Source: Porticoccaceae bacterium (GTDB lineage: Bacteria > Pseudomonadota > Gammaproteobacteria > Pseudomonadales > Porticoccaceae). From it: a stretch of 36,568 bases of DNA. Location: assembly GCA_018654575.1 (NCBI GenBank), contig JABILI010000102.1:1-36568 (forward strand), read 5' to 3'. This document shows, piece by piece, positions 1-8,053 of this stretch. The notes beneath the pieces are model-generated. The model saw nothing but the letters and a program-made list of their open reading frames with translations, was not told where the DNA came from and did not search any database. The position numbers and the translations under genes were made by a program. Numbering within the stretch: the stretch's first letter is position 1; the number at the start of each line of letters is the position of its first letter.

Positions 1-539
1 CGCCTTGCTTGTTGGGCATCAACCCGATCTTTATTGAGTTCACCCGGAGCCTCGAACGCTTTGCGTATAGCCTTCTTGGTTATTTCGTTAAAAACAACTC
101 GCTTATAATGATCTTCGTCACCTCCAATCACCTCGGTTAGATGCCACGCAATAGCCTCTCCCTCTCTATCCATATCCGTCGCCAGATAGACAATGTCCGC
201 ATTTTTAGCCAGTTTCTTAAGCTCTGCTACTACTTTTTCTTTACCCGGGAGGGTCGCATAATCTGCCTTCCAGTTATTATCTGGATCAATGCCCATGCTC
301 TTTATAAGTTGAGATTTTGTTTTTTTCTCGCGATGTACAATTTTATCTTCAGGAGACATTTTGCGGGTCAAAGCCGCCTGCTTAGCACGATCTTTAGGGT
401 CACTAGGCACTCTATTCGCGCCCGTAGGTAAGTCTCTAATATGACCGATACTCGATTTAACAATAAAATCATCGCCCAAATAGCGATTAATTGTTTTGGC
501 TTTGGCTGGTGACTCTACAATGACTAAAGATTTGCCCAT
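1..539 (-). CDS. topA: DNA topoisomerase I, N-terminal part (cut by window edge)
   Basis: Type IA topoisomerase that relaxes negative supercoils by breaking and passing one strand. Only about 179 N-terminal residues lie in the window; the rest continues past position 1. The protein begins [17 protein letters not shown], the hallmark TOPRIM start, with the catalytic-type Glu near residue 9. It continues with [10 protein letters not shown], and the acidic TOPRIM motif [10 protein letters not shown] (D122, D124) is followed by IAWHL. The ATG at 539 follows an AAGGAAA-like ribosome-binding site and gives the family-typical N-terminus. The gene is in the same orientation as the unknown gene upstream (667-1152). 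Identification is firm; the C-terminal zinc-finger part cannot be assessed. Confidence 0.96.
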   Translation of the reverse strand, partial: MGKSLVIVESPAKAKTINRYLGDDFIVKSSIGHIRDLPTGANRVPSDPKDRAKQAALTRKMSPEDKIVHREKKTKSQLIKSMGIDPDNNWKADYATLPGKEKVVAELKKLAKNADIVYLATDMDREGEAIAWHLTEVIGGDEDHYKRVVFNEITKKAIRKAFEAPGELNKDRVDAQQAR

Positions 540-666
540 TTGGCGAAAGTTTCCTTATTACGGCATCACTTTATACTAGTAAAGGAGCTCGTTTTGATTA
601 CGCAACACGTTTAAGACGTGCCCAAGGTTGGCATATATACTTGTTCTATTGCCCTTTGGTCAAGCT

Positions 667-1152
667 TCAATGCGAAATATTTTCAGCATGGTGTTTTAAT
701 TTACCTAAACTCTCGGCGATTTTAAGCAAGTCCTGATGATCCCCTCGCTCGCTCCAAATGGCCCCCACATCTAGCTCTGTTGCAATAATTGCTGTCACGT
801 TTAATGGCAGTTCAGGTAATATTTCCAATAATATTTTATGCCAACTTAAATCAGCCTCACTTTGCACCCACCGCCAACCAGCCCAAGGAGATTCCCACCC
901 TCGCTGACTAAATCGATGAATAACCCAACTTCTTTGGCCACCTGAGCCTTCCCGCCGCATTTTATAACAAACAGCCTCTAAAGCTGTTTCTGACTCTCTA
1001 GCATCAGGTCTTCGATGCAGGCTAACCTGAATATTTACTGCCGCCGCACCACTACGCAACTCCGCCAGCCTCTTTTGGTGGGGCGATTGTTTAAACCACA
1101 TCAAAGGAGAGAGGACGACGGCGATACAAAATATGATTAACAACCACGTCAT
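667..1152 (-). CDS. Unknown protein with one N-terminal membrane segment, next to topA
   Basis: 161 residues. Residues 2-19 form one hydrophobic helix (WLLIIFCIAVVLSP), followed by the basic stretch KQSPHQKRLAELR and a soluble remainder, so it is probably a membrane-anchored cytoplasmic protein. The soluble part is rich in Trp and Arg (WVIHRF, WRWVQ) and ends in an amphipathic helix. The pattern of one TM helix then W-x-x-SPxQxRLAxLR resembles a small gammaproteobacterial family sometimes labelled YajC-like on the TM alone; I see no real evidence for a Sec role. The ATG at 1152 follows AAAGAG. It lies 127 bp upstream of topA on the same strand and is divergent from the stress-protein gene. 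Function unknown. Confidence 0.7.
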   Translation of the reverse strand: MTWLLIIFCIAVVLSPLMWFKQSPHQKRLAELRSGAAAVNIQVSLHRRPDARESETALEAVCYKMRREGSGGQRSWVIHRFSQRGWESPWAGWRWVQSEADLSWHKILLEILPELPLNVTAIIATELDVGAIWSERGDHQDLLKIAESLGKLKHHAENISH

Positions 1153-1187
1153 TAACTACTACTCTTTAGTAATACTGAGAAAATCTA

Positions 1188-1216
1188 TTGCTTTTAAAAG
1201 CCAGAGTATTTAATAC
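1188..1216 (+). promoter_or_regulatory. Putative sigma70 promoter of the universal stress gene
   Basis: TTGCTT (1188-1193), a 17-base spacer and TAATAC (1211-1216) make a reasonable -35/-10 pair 31 bases before the ATG at 1248. The -10 lies inside the short palindrome AGTATTTAATACT (1205-1217). A shorter relative, AGTAATACT, lies at 1168-1176, so a regulator site is possible. Read from sequence only. Confidence 0.35.
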
Positions 1217-1247
1217 TACAATCAAATAACCTAAAGGGTACACCACT

Positions 1248-1682
1248 ATGTCGTCCTACAAACATATATTGGTCGGATTAGACCTATCACCAGAATCTCA
1301 GCAGGTGATAGACCGAGTCAAATTTCTCTTTTCTAACACCGATACAAAAATATCTATTTGCCATATTCTTGAACCATTAGCCTTCACATACGGTGGAGAC
1401 ATACCTGTAGATCTATCGGACGTGCAGACCCAACTAACAGATCAGGCCACTCTGCGCCTCTCAATACTAGGTAACGAACTAGAAGTTGACCCGACAGATC
1501 AGCATGTTATTTTGGGTCACCCTGCCCAGGAGATGCATAGTATGGCTAACGCTGAAAATATTGAATTAATTGTTGTGGGCAGTCATGGCAGACATGGCTT
1601 GTCGTTAATTTTTGGATCTACCAGTAATTCAGTACTTCATGGCGCCCAATGTGATGTGCTAGCCGTTCGAATCAAAAGTTAG
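1248..1682 (+). CDS. Universal stress protein, UspA family
   Basis: 144 residues, the usual length of a single-domain Usp. It starts KHILVGLDLS, the classic first beta strand with its Asp. It ends with the ATP-binding signature G-x2-G-x9-G-S/T, seen as VVGSHGRHGLSLIFGSTS, then SNSVLHGAQCDVLAV. This is therefore the nucleotide-binding type. Usp proteins are cytoplasmic dimers induced by starvation and stress; the specific role here is unknown. The ribosome-binding site AAAGGG precedes the ATG. It is divergent from the one-TM gene and 123 bp upstream of tatD, which may have its own promoter. Confidence 0.93.
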   Translation: MSSYKHILVGLDLSPESQQVIDRVKFLFSNTDTKISICHILEPLAFTYGGDIPVDLSDVQTQLTDQATLRLSILGNELEVDPTDQHVILGHPAQEMHSMANAENIELIVVGSHGRHGLSLIFGSTSNSVLHGAQCDVLAVRIKS

Positions 1683-1805
1683 ACGGGCGTTTGAGAATTA
1701 ACACATTTCACACTAAGAGGTTATTGCCTAAATAGGCCAACGTCATCAGTGACATTCTCATTAAATTATTTACAATACGATCCTCCTAAATACGAGCCCT
1801 AACCG

Positions 1806-2603
1806 ATGTTAATTGATATTGGTGTTAACCTTTCTAACCAGCAATTTAAGACCCGTATTCCCGATGTCTTGGAGCGAGCTCTATCAGCTGGCGTTGAAAA
1901 GATTATTCTAACCGGCACTTCTGTTAGCGAGAGTCGAGCTGTGATTGCTCTTTGTGATGAATACCAATCCCAATTTCCTAACATGCTCTATGCCACGGCA
2001 GGTATTCACCCCCACGAGGCTAAATATTGGGGTACGACCTCTCGCAGCTGCCTTAAAGAACTCGCAAGCCACTCCGCAGTGGTCGCTATTGGGGAGACTG
2101 GGCTGGATTTCAATCGTAATTTATCATTACAAAAAGACCAAGAAATGGCCTTTGAAGCGCAACTTGAGCTCGCCGCAGAGTTAACCATGCCATTATTTTT
2201 GCATGAACGTGATGCCGCCAAGCGCCAGCTTGAGATCTTAACCTACCATCGCGAGTCGATATCCAAGGCCGTTATTCACTGCTTTACCGGTGACAAAAAG
2301 ACTCTTTTTAATTATTTAGATCTGGACTTATATATCGGTATTACTGGCTGGGTCTGCGACGAGCGTCGCGGTCAAGAACTACAAGAATTAGTAAAAAATA
2401 TTCCATTAGATCGATTAATGGTAGAAACCGATGCTCCCTATTTACTGCCAAGAAACATGGATCCATTGCCAAAAAATCGACGAAATGAACCCGCTTTTTT
2501 AAAGCACATCGTCAAGTGTATTTCTGATAACAGAGAAGAATCTGAAGATATTATTCGCCAAATGACCACAGCGACCGCATTAGACTTCTTTGCGTTGAAC
2601 TAA
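1806..2603 (+). CDS. tatD: TatD family metal-dependent deoxyribonuclease
   Basis: 265 residues, a TIM-barrel metallo-hydrolase with 3'-5' exonuclease activity linked to DNA repair. It follows E. coli TatD closely. The N-terminus is LIDIGVNLSNQQF, with the TatD-type DxGxN in place of the usual DxHxH. Further motifs are ATAGIHPHEA, the metal-ligand motif AIGETGLDFNRN, IHCFTGDKK, the family marker YIGITGWVCDERRG and the terminal VETDAPYLLPR. The GITGWVCDERRG segment separates true TatD from the YcfH and YjjV paralogues. No good Shine-Dalgarno precedes the ATG. It converges on the MOSC gene with only 6 bp between stops and no visible terminator. Confidence 0.95.
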   Translation: MLIDIGVNLSNQQFKTRIPDVLERALSAGVEKIILTGTSVSESRAVIALCDEYQSQFPNMLYATAGIHPHEAKYWGTTSRSCLKELASHSAVVAIGETGLDFNRNLSLQKDQEMAFEAQLELAAELTMPLFLHERDAAKRQLEILTYHRESISKAVIHCFTGDKKTLFNYLDLDLYIGITGWVCDERRGQELQELVKNIPLDRLMVETDAPYLLPRNMDPLPKNRRNEPAFLKHIVKCISDNREESEDIIRQMTTATALDFFALN

Positions 2604-2609
2604 GTCTAA

Positions 2610-3083
2610 CTATAGGTCAATGCTAAAGGTATCCTCTACCGATAAAATGCCGCTACCTTTGACTTGAGCGCGAAGACCACCCTTACCAACCAACTCTGGG
2701 AGAATGCTAACTCCTAGACGCCGCTGCAGACTAGCGCATGGTTCACATAACCTTACACCATAGAAGCTTATCTCATTGATTGTGAAATGCTGGCCCTCTA
2801 AGTCATTTAAACGCACACCTTTAGTAATTAGATTACGACGAAAGTCACTCTCATGAAAACTGTGTCCACCTTCCTTATTGAAGCTTTCGATCACCTCAGA
2901 TTCGATCAAAGTAAGCTCAAAATCAGGCTGGCCTTTATAAGTTGATCGATTTTTGCCGGTCTCAGAATAATAGCGATCGCCAACAATACCTTTACCCGCC
3001 TTCAAGGCAACTATTGCGTGGCCCGTCATAGAGTCCCCCATTGCTGAAGCGATGTAAATTCCCGTTATCGTTTTAGTAGACAT
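2610..3083 (-). CDS. MOSC-domain protein
   Basis: About 157 residues, essentially one MOSC domain (the fold shared with the C-terminus of molybdenum cofactor sulfurase). Visible markers are KGIVGDRYY near the N-terminus, LTLIESEVIE, FRRNLITKGV, the Cys-containing segment LCEPCASLQRR and GGLRAQV near the end. The conserved Cys in CEPC is the expected sulfur- or cofactor-related residue; stand-alone MOSC proteins such as YiiM act on molybdenum-dependent reductions. The ATG at 3083 was chosen over a TTG two codons upstream because AAGGAAA sits at the right distance. It starts 14 bp after the HD gene stop, so they are probably co-transcribed. The substrate is unknown. Confidence 0.88.
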   Translation of the reverse strand: MSTKTITGIYIASAMGDSMTGHAIVALKAGKGIVGDRYYSETGKNRSTYKGQPDFELTLIESEVIESFNKEGGHSFHESDFRRNLITKGVRLNDLEGQHFTINEISFYGVRLCEPCASLQRRLGVSILPELVGKGGLRAQVKGSGILSVEDTFSIDL

Positions 3084-3097
3084 CGTCAAAGTTTCCT

Positions 3098-3670
3098 TTA
3101 ATTGTCAGTTAGAGCTTTATAAATGCTATTTTTAGGCTGACTAAAAACCCGTCTAAGTATCGGCTCAAATGTAGAGAGAGCCAATTCTGGCATGTCCGGA
3201 TCAAAGGAAGGATCGTCATATTTGGCAATAAACCGTGCTGTCCGCTTAAAATGATCTGTTTCACGAAATTGATCGCGCATGTTTCGGTCAACCCCAAGAA
3301 AATGGAAGAAGTTATAGCCTTGGAAAATCGCATGATGCTTGATCATCCAATGATTCTCCTCGGACACGTAAGGCTGTAAAATTGCTGCGGCCACATCGGC
3401 GTGGTTTGCACTGCCTAGAGTATCGCCAATATCGTGTAAAAGAGCACAGACAACATACTCGTCGTCCTCCCCCGCCTCAGCAGCCCTTTCTGCAGTCTGT
3501 AGTGAGTGCTGCAGTCGATCCACGGCAAATCCGCCATAATCCCCAGTTAATAGCTTCATGTGACTAAGAATGCGATCTGGAAGCTTTTTGAAAAATTTCA
3601 TTTGCTCCGGCACAATGATGGCCCAGTCTTCAGCAGTACTCTTCGACATTTTGGTAAAAGTCGCTTTCAT
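3098..3670 (-). CDS. HD-domain phosphohydrolase-like protein (COG4341 type)
   Basis: 190 residues from the ATG at 3670, which has GGAG eight bases upstream; a longer in-frame start at 3730 is less likely. The HD motif set is visible: LQHSLQTAERAAEAG, the metal-binding HDIGDTLG, NHADVAAAIL, then IKHHAIFQGYNFFHFLG, and YDDPSFDPD toward the end. This matches predicted HD phosphohydrolases of COG4341, relatives of the PhnZ/MIOX-like mixed-valent di-iron oxygenases, so either hydrolysis or oxygenation is possible. It is followed at 14 bp by the MOSC gene. No phosphonate genes are nearby, so a PhnZ role is not supported by context. Confidence 0.85.
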   Translation of the reverse strand: MKATFTKMSKSTAEDWAIIVPEQMKFFKKLPDRILSHMKLLTGDYGGFAVDRLQHSLQTAERAAEAGEDDEYVVCALLHDIGDTLGSANHADVAAAILQPYVSEENHWMIKHHAIFQGYNFFHFLGVDRNMRDQFRETDHFKRTARFIAKYDDPSFDPDMPELALSTFEPILRRVFSQPKNSIYKALTDN

Positions 3671-3733
3671 AGGAATTACTCCGAGGTTCCTTATTTTATT
3701 TAACCAACTCGTGATACAAATCAAGGTCAAATA

Positions 3734-4003
3734 TTAGCAGTAAGAACTGCATTTTCCTACCGAATAAATCATACTAACCCGCTTTATAAAATGACTAACT
3801 CGACTGTGAACGAAAAAGGAGTATCGAATGGTTAAGTCAACGGACCCTGGATCAACCAAGTCATTTTCTGTAACACTGCTGCCGCCACCACCACAGGCCG
3901 ACAAGATCAATGAAAATGAGAGTGCAAGAATTGCACTAAAATGTTTGGCTTGGAAAAAAGCTTGGAACCAACCCTGATTGGTAATTATTGATTGCGAGTG
4001 CAT
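3734..4003 (-). CDS. Short CGGGGSS lipoprotein ORF, probably truncated or decaying
   Basis: 89 residues. It has a convincing lipoprotein signal: a hydrophobic stretch (SAILALSFSLILSAC) with lipobox LSAC, then GGGGSSVTENDLVDPGS. After that the sequence turns basic and aromatic and stops, with no recognisable domain. The ATG at 4003 is preceded by a strong GGGGGAG. Proteins with a Cys-Gly-rich-Ser mature start are normally several hundred residues; the serine hydrolase at 32090 in this window is one. So this looks like a 5' fragment left by deletion or frameshift. A genuine small lipoprotein remains possible. No homology could be tested. Confidence 0.4.
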   Translation of the reverse strand: MHSQSIITNQGWFQAFFQAKHFSAILALSFSLILSACGGGGSSVTENDLVDPGSVDLTIRYSFFVHSRVSHFIKRVSMIYSVGKCSSYC

Positions 4004-4223
4004 AACTCCCCCTGACTAAAATTTTAATTATCCTTCCAGCACGGGCTGAAAGGTATTGACCGTCTGATTATCTTCCCCCGAGCCGGCAACCTCCAGAGCA
4101 ATTCGGTGAACAGGTATTTATATGTGATGAAGTGCCGGCAGAATCGGTAAACCGCAAAATTTAGTGAGGAGATAGCTTGGCATGACGCAATTACAACCTT
4201 TCCCTGCCGCTTAAATTGACTAA
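4004..4223 (-). other. 220-bp gap between bolA and the lipoprotein ORF, possible gene remnant
   Basis: No convincing gene. On the reverse strand a short open stretch ends with ...RIALEVAGSGEDNQTVNTFQ... and a stop near 4030, just before the ribosome-binding site of the lipoprotein ORF. It has an in-frame stop about 29 codons upstream and no start, so it could be the tail of a decayed gene or chance. No terminator with a T-run was seen after bolA. Confidence 0.25.
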
Positions 4224-4532
4224 TTACCCGCCATGGCACTTTGGAGAATCGGGCGCGTCTTGTTCCTTTAAATGCCATTCTTTAGAGGTGTAAGTGTGAA
4301 TCGCTAGAGCATGGACTGGGCCTGCCAATTCGTCACGCAGCAAGGCGTAAATCATTTGATGGCGTTGGACCAATCGTTTACTTTCAAATTTTTCACTGAC
4401 GACCACAAGTTTGAAATGACTTTCAGACCCTTCTGGGACCGAGTGCATAAAACTCTCGTTAGTTACATCTAGAGTGCTGGGATCTAAGTCTCTGGAGAGT
4501 TTATTCACAATAGCTTGTTCGACAGGCTTCAT
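4224..4532 (-). CDS. bolA: BolA family protein
   Basis: 102 residues, typical BolA length, from the ATG at 4532 (MKPVEQAI); a TTG six codons upstream would overlap oadB. It follows E. coli BolA along its length: VTNESFMHSVPEGSESHFKLVVVSEKFESKRLVQRH, then QMIYALLRDEL and VHALAIHTYTSKEW. The conserved His after Val-x-Ala (HALAIHTYT) is the Fe-S ligand type residue used with monothiol glutaredoxins. BolA proteins act in Fe-S and redox control and morphology. It begins 4 bp after the oadB stop, so it is probably translated from the oad mRNA. The C-terminal tail (PKCHGG) is short, as in other BolA proteins. Confidence 0.93.
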   Translation of the reverse strand: MKPVEQAIVNKLSRDLDPSTLDVTNESFMHSVPEGSESHFKLVVVSEKFESKRLVQRHQMIYALLRDELAGPVHALAIHTYTSKEWHLKEQDAPDSPKCHGG

Positions 4533-4536
4533 CAGA

Positions 4537-5709
4537 TTACATGTTCCCAACTAAATTAATCATCACACCGGCCGCTACCGCCGAACCAATGACGCCGGCA
4601 ACGTTAGGGCCCATGGCATGCATTAATAGGAAATTCTGCGGATTGGACTCAAGGCCCACTTTGTTCGCGACCCGCGCTGCCATCGGCACGGCTGATACGC
4701 CAGCTGCACCAATCAGTGGGTTAACCTTATGCGTAGATATGACGTTCATGAGCTTAGCCATCAACACTCCAGACGCTGTGCCAATACAAAATGCAATAGC
4801 ACCCAAAGCTAAAATACCCATGGTTTCGGCATTAAGGAATTTTTCAGCACTCATTTTTGAGCCGACACCTAAGCCTAAAAATATTGTCACTATGTTTATT
4901 AAGGCGTTTTGAGTGGTATCACTGAGACGGTTAACCACACCACATTCACGCATGAGGTTGCCAAAACAAAACATACCCAAAAGAGGCGCGGCATCGGGCA
5001 ACAACAAGGCCACCAGTACCAGTAATGTTAAGGGAAATACGATTCGCTCAGGCTTGCTAACCGGCCTTAACTGCACCATTTCGATCTGACGTTCCGCTGG
5101 TGTCGTGAGAGCCCGCATTATTGGCGGCTGAATGATTGGCACCAAGGCCATATAAGAATACGCCGCGACAGCAATGGCACCCAATAAATCAGGTGATAAC
5201 TTACTGGTGACAAAAATAGCCGTTGGCCCATCCGCGCCACCTATAATACCAATTGAAGCAGCATCCCGAATACTAAAATCTAAAATACCAAAATGACTCA
5301 AGCCAACCGCCCCAAGGACTGTCGTAAAAATACCTACCTGAGCAGCTGCACCAAGCAATAAGGTTTTGGGATTAGCCAGCAAAGGGCCAAAGTCGGTCAT
5401 GGCACCCACCCCCATAAAAATAACCAGAGGGAATAGGCCTGTTTCAATACCAGCATGATAAATATAGTAAAGCAGCCCACCCGGACTCTGCATATGACCA
5501 AGAGCATCATAAACTGGGGCGGCATCGAATCCAGCGCCAGGGATATTAGCCAAAATAGTACCAAATCCAATGGGCACCAAAAGCAGCGGTTCAAAACCCT
5601 TCCGGATGGCCAAAAATAATAATAATAATCCAACAGCCATCATCACTGACTGACCCAGCTGAATCTGTGCAAGCCCCGAACTCGCCCACAAACTAGTCAT
5701 ATTTTCCAT
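4537..5709 (-). CDS. oadB: Oxaloacetate decarboxylase beta subunit, Na+ pump
   Basis: 390 residues, a polytopic inner-membrane protein. It decarboxylates carboxybiotin and couples this to Na+ export. The key motif [18 protein letters not shown] is present; D160 corresponds to the Asp known to be essential in Klebsiella OadB. Other conserved parts include [28 protein letters not shown] and, near the C-terminus, [20 protein letters not shown]. The shorter length against ~430 residues reflects compact loops. The ATG at 5709 follows AAGGGG. It lies 12 bp downstream of oadA and is followed by bolA. The close methylmalonyl-CoA and glutaconyl-CoA decarboxylase beta subunits are less likely given the adjacent oadA and oadG. 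Confidence 0.94.
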   Translation of the reverse strand: MENMTSLWASSGLAQIQLGQSVMMAVGLLLLFLAIRKGFEPLLLVPIGFGTILANIPGAGFDAAPVYDALGHMQSPGGLLYYIYHAGIETGLFPLVIFMGVGAMTDFGPLLANPKTLLLGAAAQVGIFTTVLGAVGLSHFGILDFSIRDAASIGIIGGADGPTAIFVTSKLSPDLLGAIAVAAYSYMALVPIIQPPIMRALTTPAERQIEMVQLRPVSKPERIVFPLTLLVLVALLLPDAAPLLGMFCFGNLMRECGVVNRLSDTTQNALINIVTIFLGLGVGSKMSAEKFLNAETMGILALGAIAFCIGTASGVLMAKLMNVISTHKVNPLIGAAGVSAVPMAARVANKVGLESNPQNFLLMHAMGPNVAGVIGSAVAAGVMINLVGNM

Positions 5710-5721
5710 AGTGAGCGCCCC

Positions 5722-7494
5722 TTAAGCCAGTGTCACAAGGAGATCGCCCACCGCACAGCTATCACCACTTTGTACTTTTATGGCGACAATGGTGCCTGCA
5801 TTAGGCGCACTAATCGAGGTTTCCATTTTCATGGCCTCCAAGATGATAATCGACTCACCTTCAAGGACTGCTTGCCCTGGTTGCACTAGCACCTTAACGA
5901 CAGTGCCCGCTAGTGGAGCATTCACAGGAGCAGCAGATTCCACTTGTGCAACTGCTGCTGGACGGGCGCCCGACTCTTTGATCGACGAGATATCGCCACC
6001 GGAGGCAACAGTAACATGATAGGATTTCCCCTCCACATCAACAGTATAAGCCTCTTCACCTGCCTCGTTCACTTGGACCGCAAGTCTTCCTGTAGGTATG
6101 GGCTCAAACATGCTCGAGTCGTCTCTATGCTGTAAGAACTTCAACCCTACCTGGGGGAAAAGCGCATAAGTGAGCACATCATCGATCTCACCCTCGCCAG
6201 AGGTCAGTATAAAGTCATTCTGCTCAGCGAGAGCTATCACCTCGGCTCTTAATCTATCTAACTCGGGCTCAATATTGTCAGCAGGACGACAGGTAATCGC
6301 CTCTTCACCCTCATCAAGCACTCTCGATTGCAGTTCAGCATTCACTGCAGCTGGCGCAGCACCGTATTCACCACGCAAAACCCCCGCAGTCTCTTTAGTG
6401 ATTGTCTTATACCTCTCGCCGGTCAGTACGTTGAGCACTGCCTGAGTACCCACTATCTGAGAAGTGGGTGTAACAAGCGGTATAAAACCTAGATCTTCTC
6501 GCACCTTAGGTATTTCAGCAAGCACCTCATCCAACTTGTCCTCGGCGCCTTGCTCTCTCAACTGACCCTCCATATTCGTCAACATACCTCCAGGAACCTG
6601 GGCCACGAGAATGCGCGAATCAACGCCTCTTAGGGAACCTTCAAACTCAGCATATTTTTTACGCACTAGCCTGAAGTAAGCGGCTATCTCTTCCAGCTTT
6701 TCAATGTTAAGACCTGTATCTCGATCAGTGTCTTTAAAAATCGACACTACCGATTCAGTAGCTGAGTGGCCATAGGTCATCGACATCGACGAAATAGCAC
6801 TATCAACATTATCAATGCCAGCCTCGACACATTTCATAATGGTACTCGTTGATAAGCCTGTGGTGGCATGAGCATGAAGCTGTATCGGAATGGTTACCGC
6901 TTTTTTCAGGCGGGTGACCAAATCAAAGCCTACATAAGGCGTTAGCAATCCGGCCATGTCTTTAATACAAATTGAATCGGCTCCTGCGTCCTCTATCTGC
7001 CGAGCTTGATCAACCCATAACTCAAGAGTATGCACAGGGCTAACCGTGTAGGAAATTGTCCCCTGAGCGTGCTTGCCAACTTGCTTTACCGCGCGTAACG
7101 CTGTTTCTAAATTGCGCATATCGTTCATCGCATCAAACACCCGAAACACGTCAATCCCATTAACGGCAGCCCGCTCAACAAATTTCATTACAACATCGTC
7201 TGCGTAATGCCTGTAACCCAGAATATTCTGGCCCCGGAATAACATCTGCTGGGGAGTGTTGGGCATGGCCTTTTTAATTTCTCGAATACGATCCCACGGA
7301 TCCTCACCTAAAAATCGAATGCAAGAGTCAAATGTTGCTCCACCCCAAGACTCCATTGACCAATAACCAATTTCGTCTAGCTTTTCAGCGATGGGTAACA
7401 TGTCATCGATTCGCATGCGCGTGGCAAATAACGATTGATGGGCATCACGCAATACAACTTCGGTTATCCCTAATACAGTCTTTTTCGAGGGCAT
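5722..7494 (-). CDS. oadA: Oxaloacetate decarboxylase alpha subunit (carboxyltransferase and biotin carrier)
   Basis: 590 residues from the ATG at 7494 ([21 protein letters not shown]); a TTG four codons upstream is the alternative. The N-terminal TIM-barrel carboxyltransferase shows the metal and substrate motifs [40 protein letters not shown] and [10 protein letters not shown]. The middle is the conserved PYC_OADA domain, containing a segment near VPGGMLTN. The C-terminus is a biotinyl domain with EAMKMET, modified lysine K556, after a short Ala/Pro linker. It moves the carboxyl group of oxaloacetate to biotin, giving pyruvate. It sits between oadG (55-68 bp upstream) and oadB. Pyruvate carboxylase subunit B is the main alternative, excluded by the neighbours. 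Confidence 0.96.
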   Translation of the reverse strand: MPSKKTVLGITEVVLRDAHQSLFATRMRIDDMLPIAEKLDEIGYWSMESWGGATFDSCIRFLGEDPWDRIREIKKAMPNTPQQMLFRGQNILGYRHYADDVVMKFVERAAVNGIDVFRVFDAMNDMRNLETALRAVKQVGKHAQGTISYTVSPVHTLELWVDQARQIEDAGADSICIKDMAGLLTPYVGFDLVTRLKKAVTIPIQLHAHATTGLSTSTIMKCVEAGIDNVDSAISSMSMTYGHSATESVVSIFKDTDRDTGLNIEKLEEIAAYFRLVRKKYAEFEGSLRGVDSRILVAQVPGGMLTNMEGQLREQGAEDKLDEVLAEIPKVREDLGFIPLVTPTSQIVGTQAVLNVLTGERYKTITKETAGVLRGEYGAAPAAVNAELQSRVLDEGEEAITCRPADNIEPELDRLRAEVIALAEQNDFILTSGEGEIDDVLTYALFPQVGLKFLQHRDDSSMFEPIPTGRLAVQVNEAGEEAYTVDVEGKSYHVTVASGGDISSIKESGARPAAVAQVESAAPVNAPLAGTVVKVLVQPGQAVLEGESIIILEAMKMETSISAPNAGTIVAIKVQSGDSCAVGDLLVTLA

Positions 7495-7561
7495 AAATAT
7501 GTCCAACTAATTAAAAATTTTATCTTTCTGAGTTTGGCGCGCGGCTATTTAACAGTTTCGC

Positions 7562-7804
7562 CTAACGAGCTCGGTGCTTATCTATGGCGACCTGGATTAC
7601 TTTCGCGATACGTGGATCGATGGGGGCCTCTGATGTATTAAAAGACACGGCTCCAGCCAACGCATCTGGCTCTGCAGGCGCTATTTTATTAACAACCACC
7701 GACATTACATGGGTGACACCCACTAATAGAGTAAGAAACGTAAATACAGTCCCCATCCCAAATAGCATGAGATCAAGACCCTGATCAATTAATGTTGCTT
7801 CCAT
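7562..7804 (-). CDS. oadG: Oxaloacetate decarboxylase gamma subunit
   Basis: 80 residues with one TM helix (about 12-35, LMLFGMGTVFTFLTLLVGVTHVMS) and a short soluble tail ending in HKHRAR-like basic and His residues (IDKHRAR). This is the small membrane anchor that holds alpha to beta and, in Klebsiella, binds Zn through its C-terminal tail. The MGTVFTFLTLLV pattern is typical of OadG. It is first gene of oadG-oadA-oadB-bolA, with a perfect TATAAT upstream at 7887-7892. OadG sequences vary, so the call leans on length, topology and position. Confidence 0.9.
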   Translation of the reverse strand: MEATLIDQGLDLMLFGMGTVFTFLTLLVGVTHVMSVVVNKIAPAEPDALAGAVSFNTSEAPIDPRIAKVIQVAIDKHRAR

Positions 7805-7886
7805 TGTTCTGCCTTAAAGGAGTAATTTAGTCGTGGCCAAATTAACCTTGCAGCCTTTGACTCATAAAACCAACGTCGCACCAGCG

Positions 7887-7914
7887 ATTATATCCTATGT
7901 CTAATTTTGTTACA
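7887..7914 (-). promoter_or_regulatory. Putative sigma70 promoter of the oad operon
   Basis: On the reverse strand a perfect TATAAT (7892-7887) is preceded at 16 bases by TGTAAC (7914-7909), or at 17 bases by CTGTAA. The oadG start is about 80 bases downstream. The -35 is weak. It is back to back with the proposed argS promoter, about 15 bp away. Confidence 0.4.
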
Positions 7915-7928
7915 GCTAAGACAGTCTT

Positions 7929-7957
7929 TTGCCTAACCAAACGACAAAAACTATAGC
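7929..7957 (+). promoter_or_regulatory. Putative argS promoter
   Basis: TTGCCT (7929-7934), a 17-base spacer and TATAGC (7952-7957). This leaves a leader of about 90 bases before the argS ATG at 8054. The leader holds a small inverted repeat, GTGTTC (8016-8021) with GAACAC (8034-8039), 14 bases before the start codon. Any role of that hairpin is unproven. Confidence 0.4.
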
Positions 7958-8053
7958 AATTAGTAGAGTTTTTGCAAGTTGCCCTTTGCTTTCTGCGGCA
8001 GGAAACCTACAATCCGTGTTCAGTTGCTCTGCAGAACACAGGAATCTTCCAAA

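Noticed and set aside
3829-3978. Forward-strand ORF of 49 codons starting MVKSTDPGST with a good AAAAAGGAG upstream
   Set aside because: It lies antisense to the lipoprotein ORF, whose signal peptide and lipobox are far more convincing; the forward product has no recognisable feature.
4024-4278. Reverse 84-residue ORF (MAFKGTRRARF...) overlapping the bolA 3' end
   Set aside because: Starts inside bolA in another frame; basic, aromatic composition with no domain.
8016-8039. GTGTTC/GAACAC inverted repeat in the argS leader as a riboswitch or attenuator
   Set aside because: Only six pairs with a 12-base loop, no leader peptide or T-run; kept as a note in the promoter entry.
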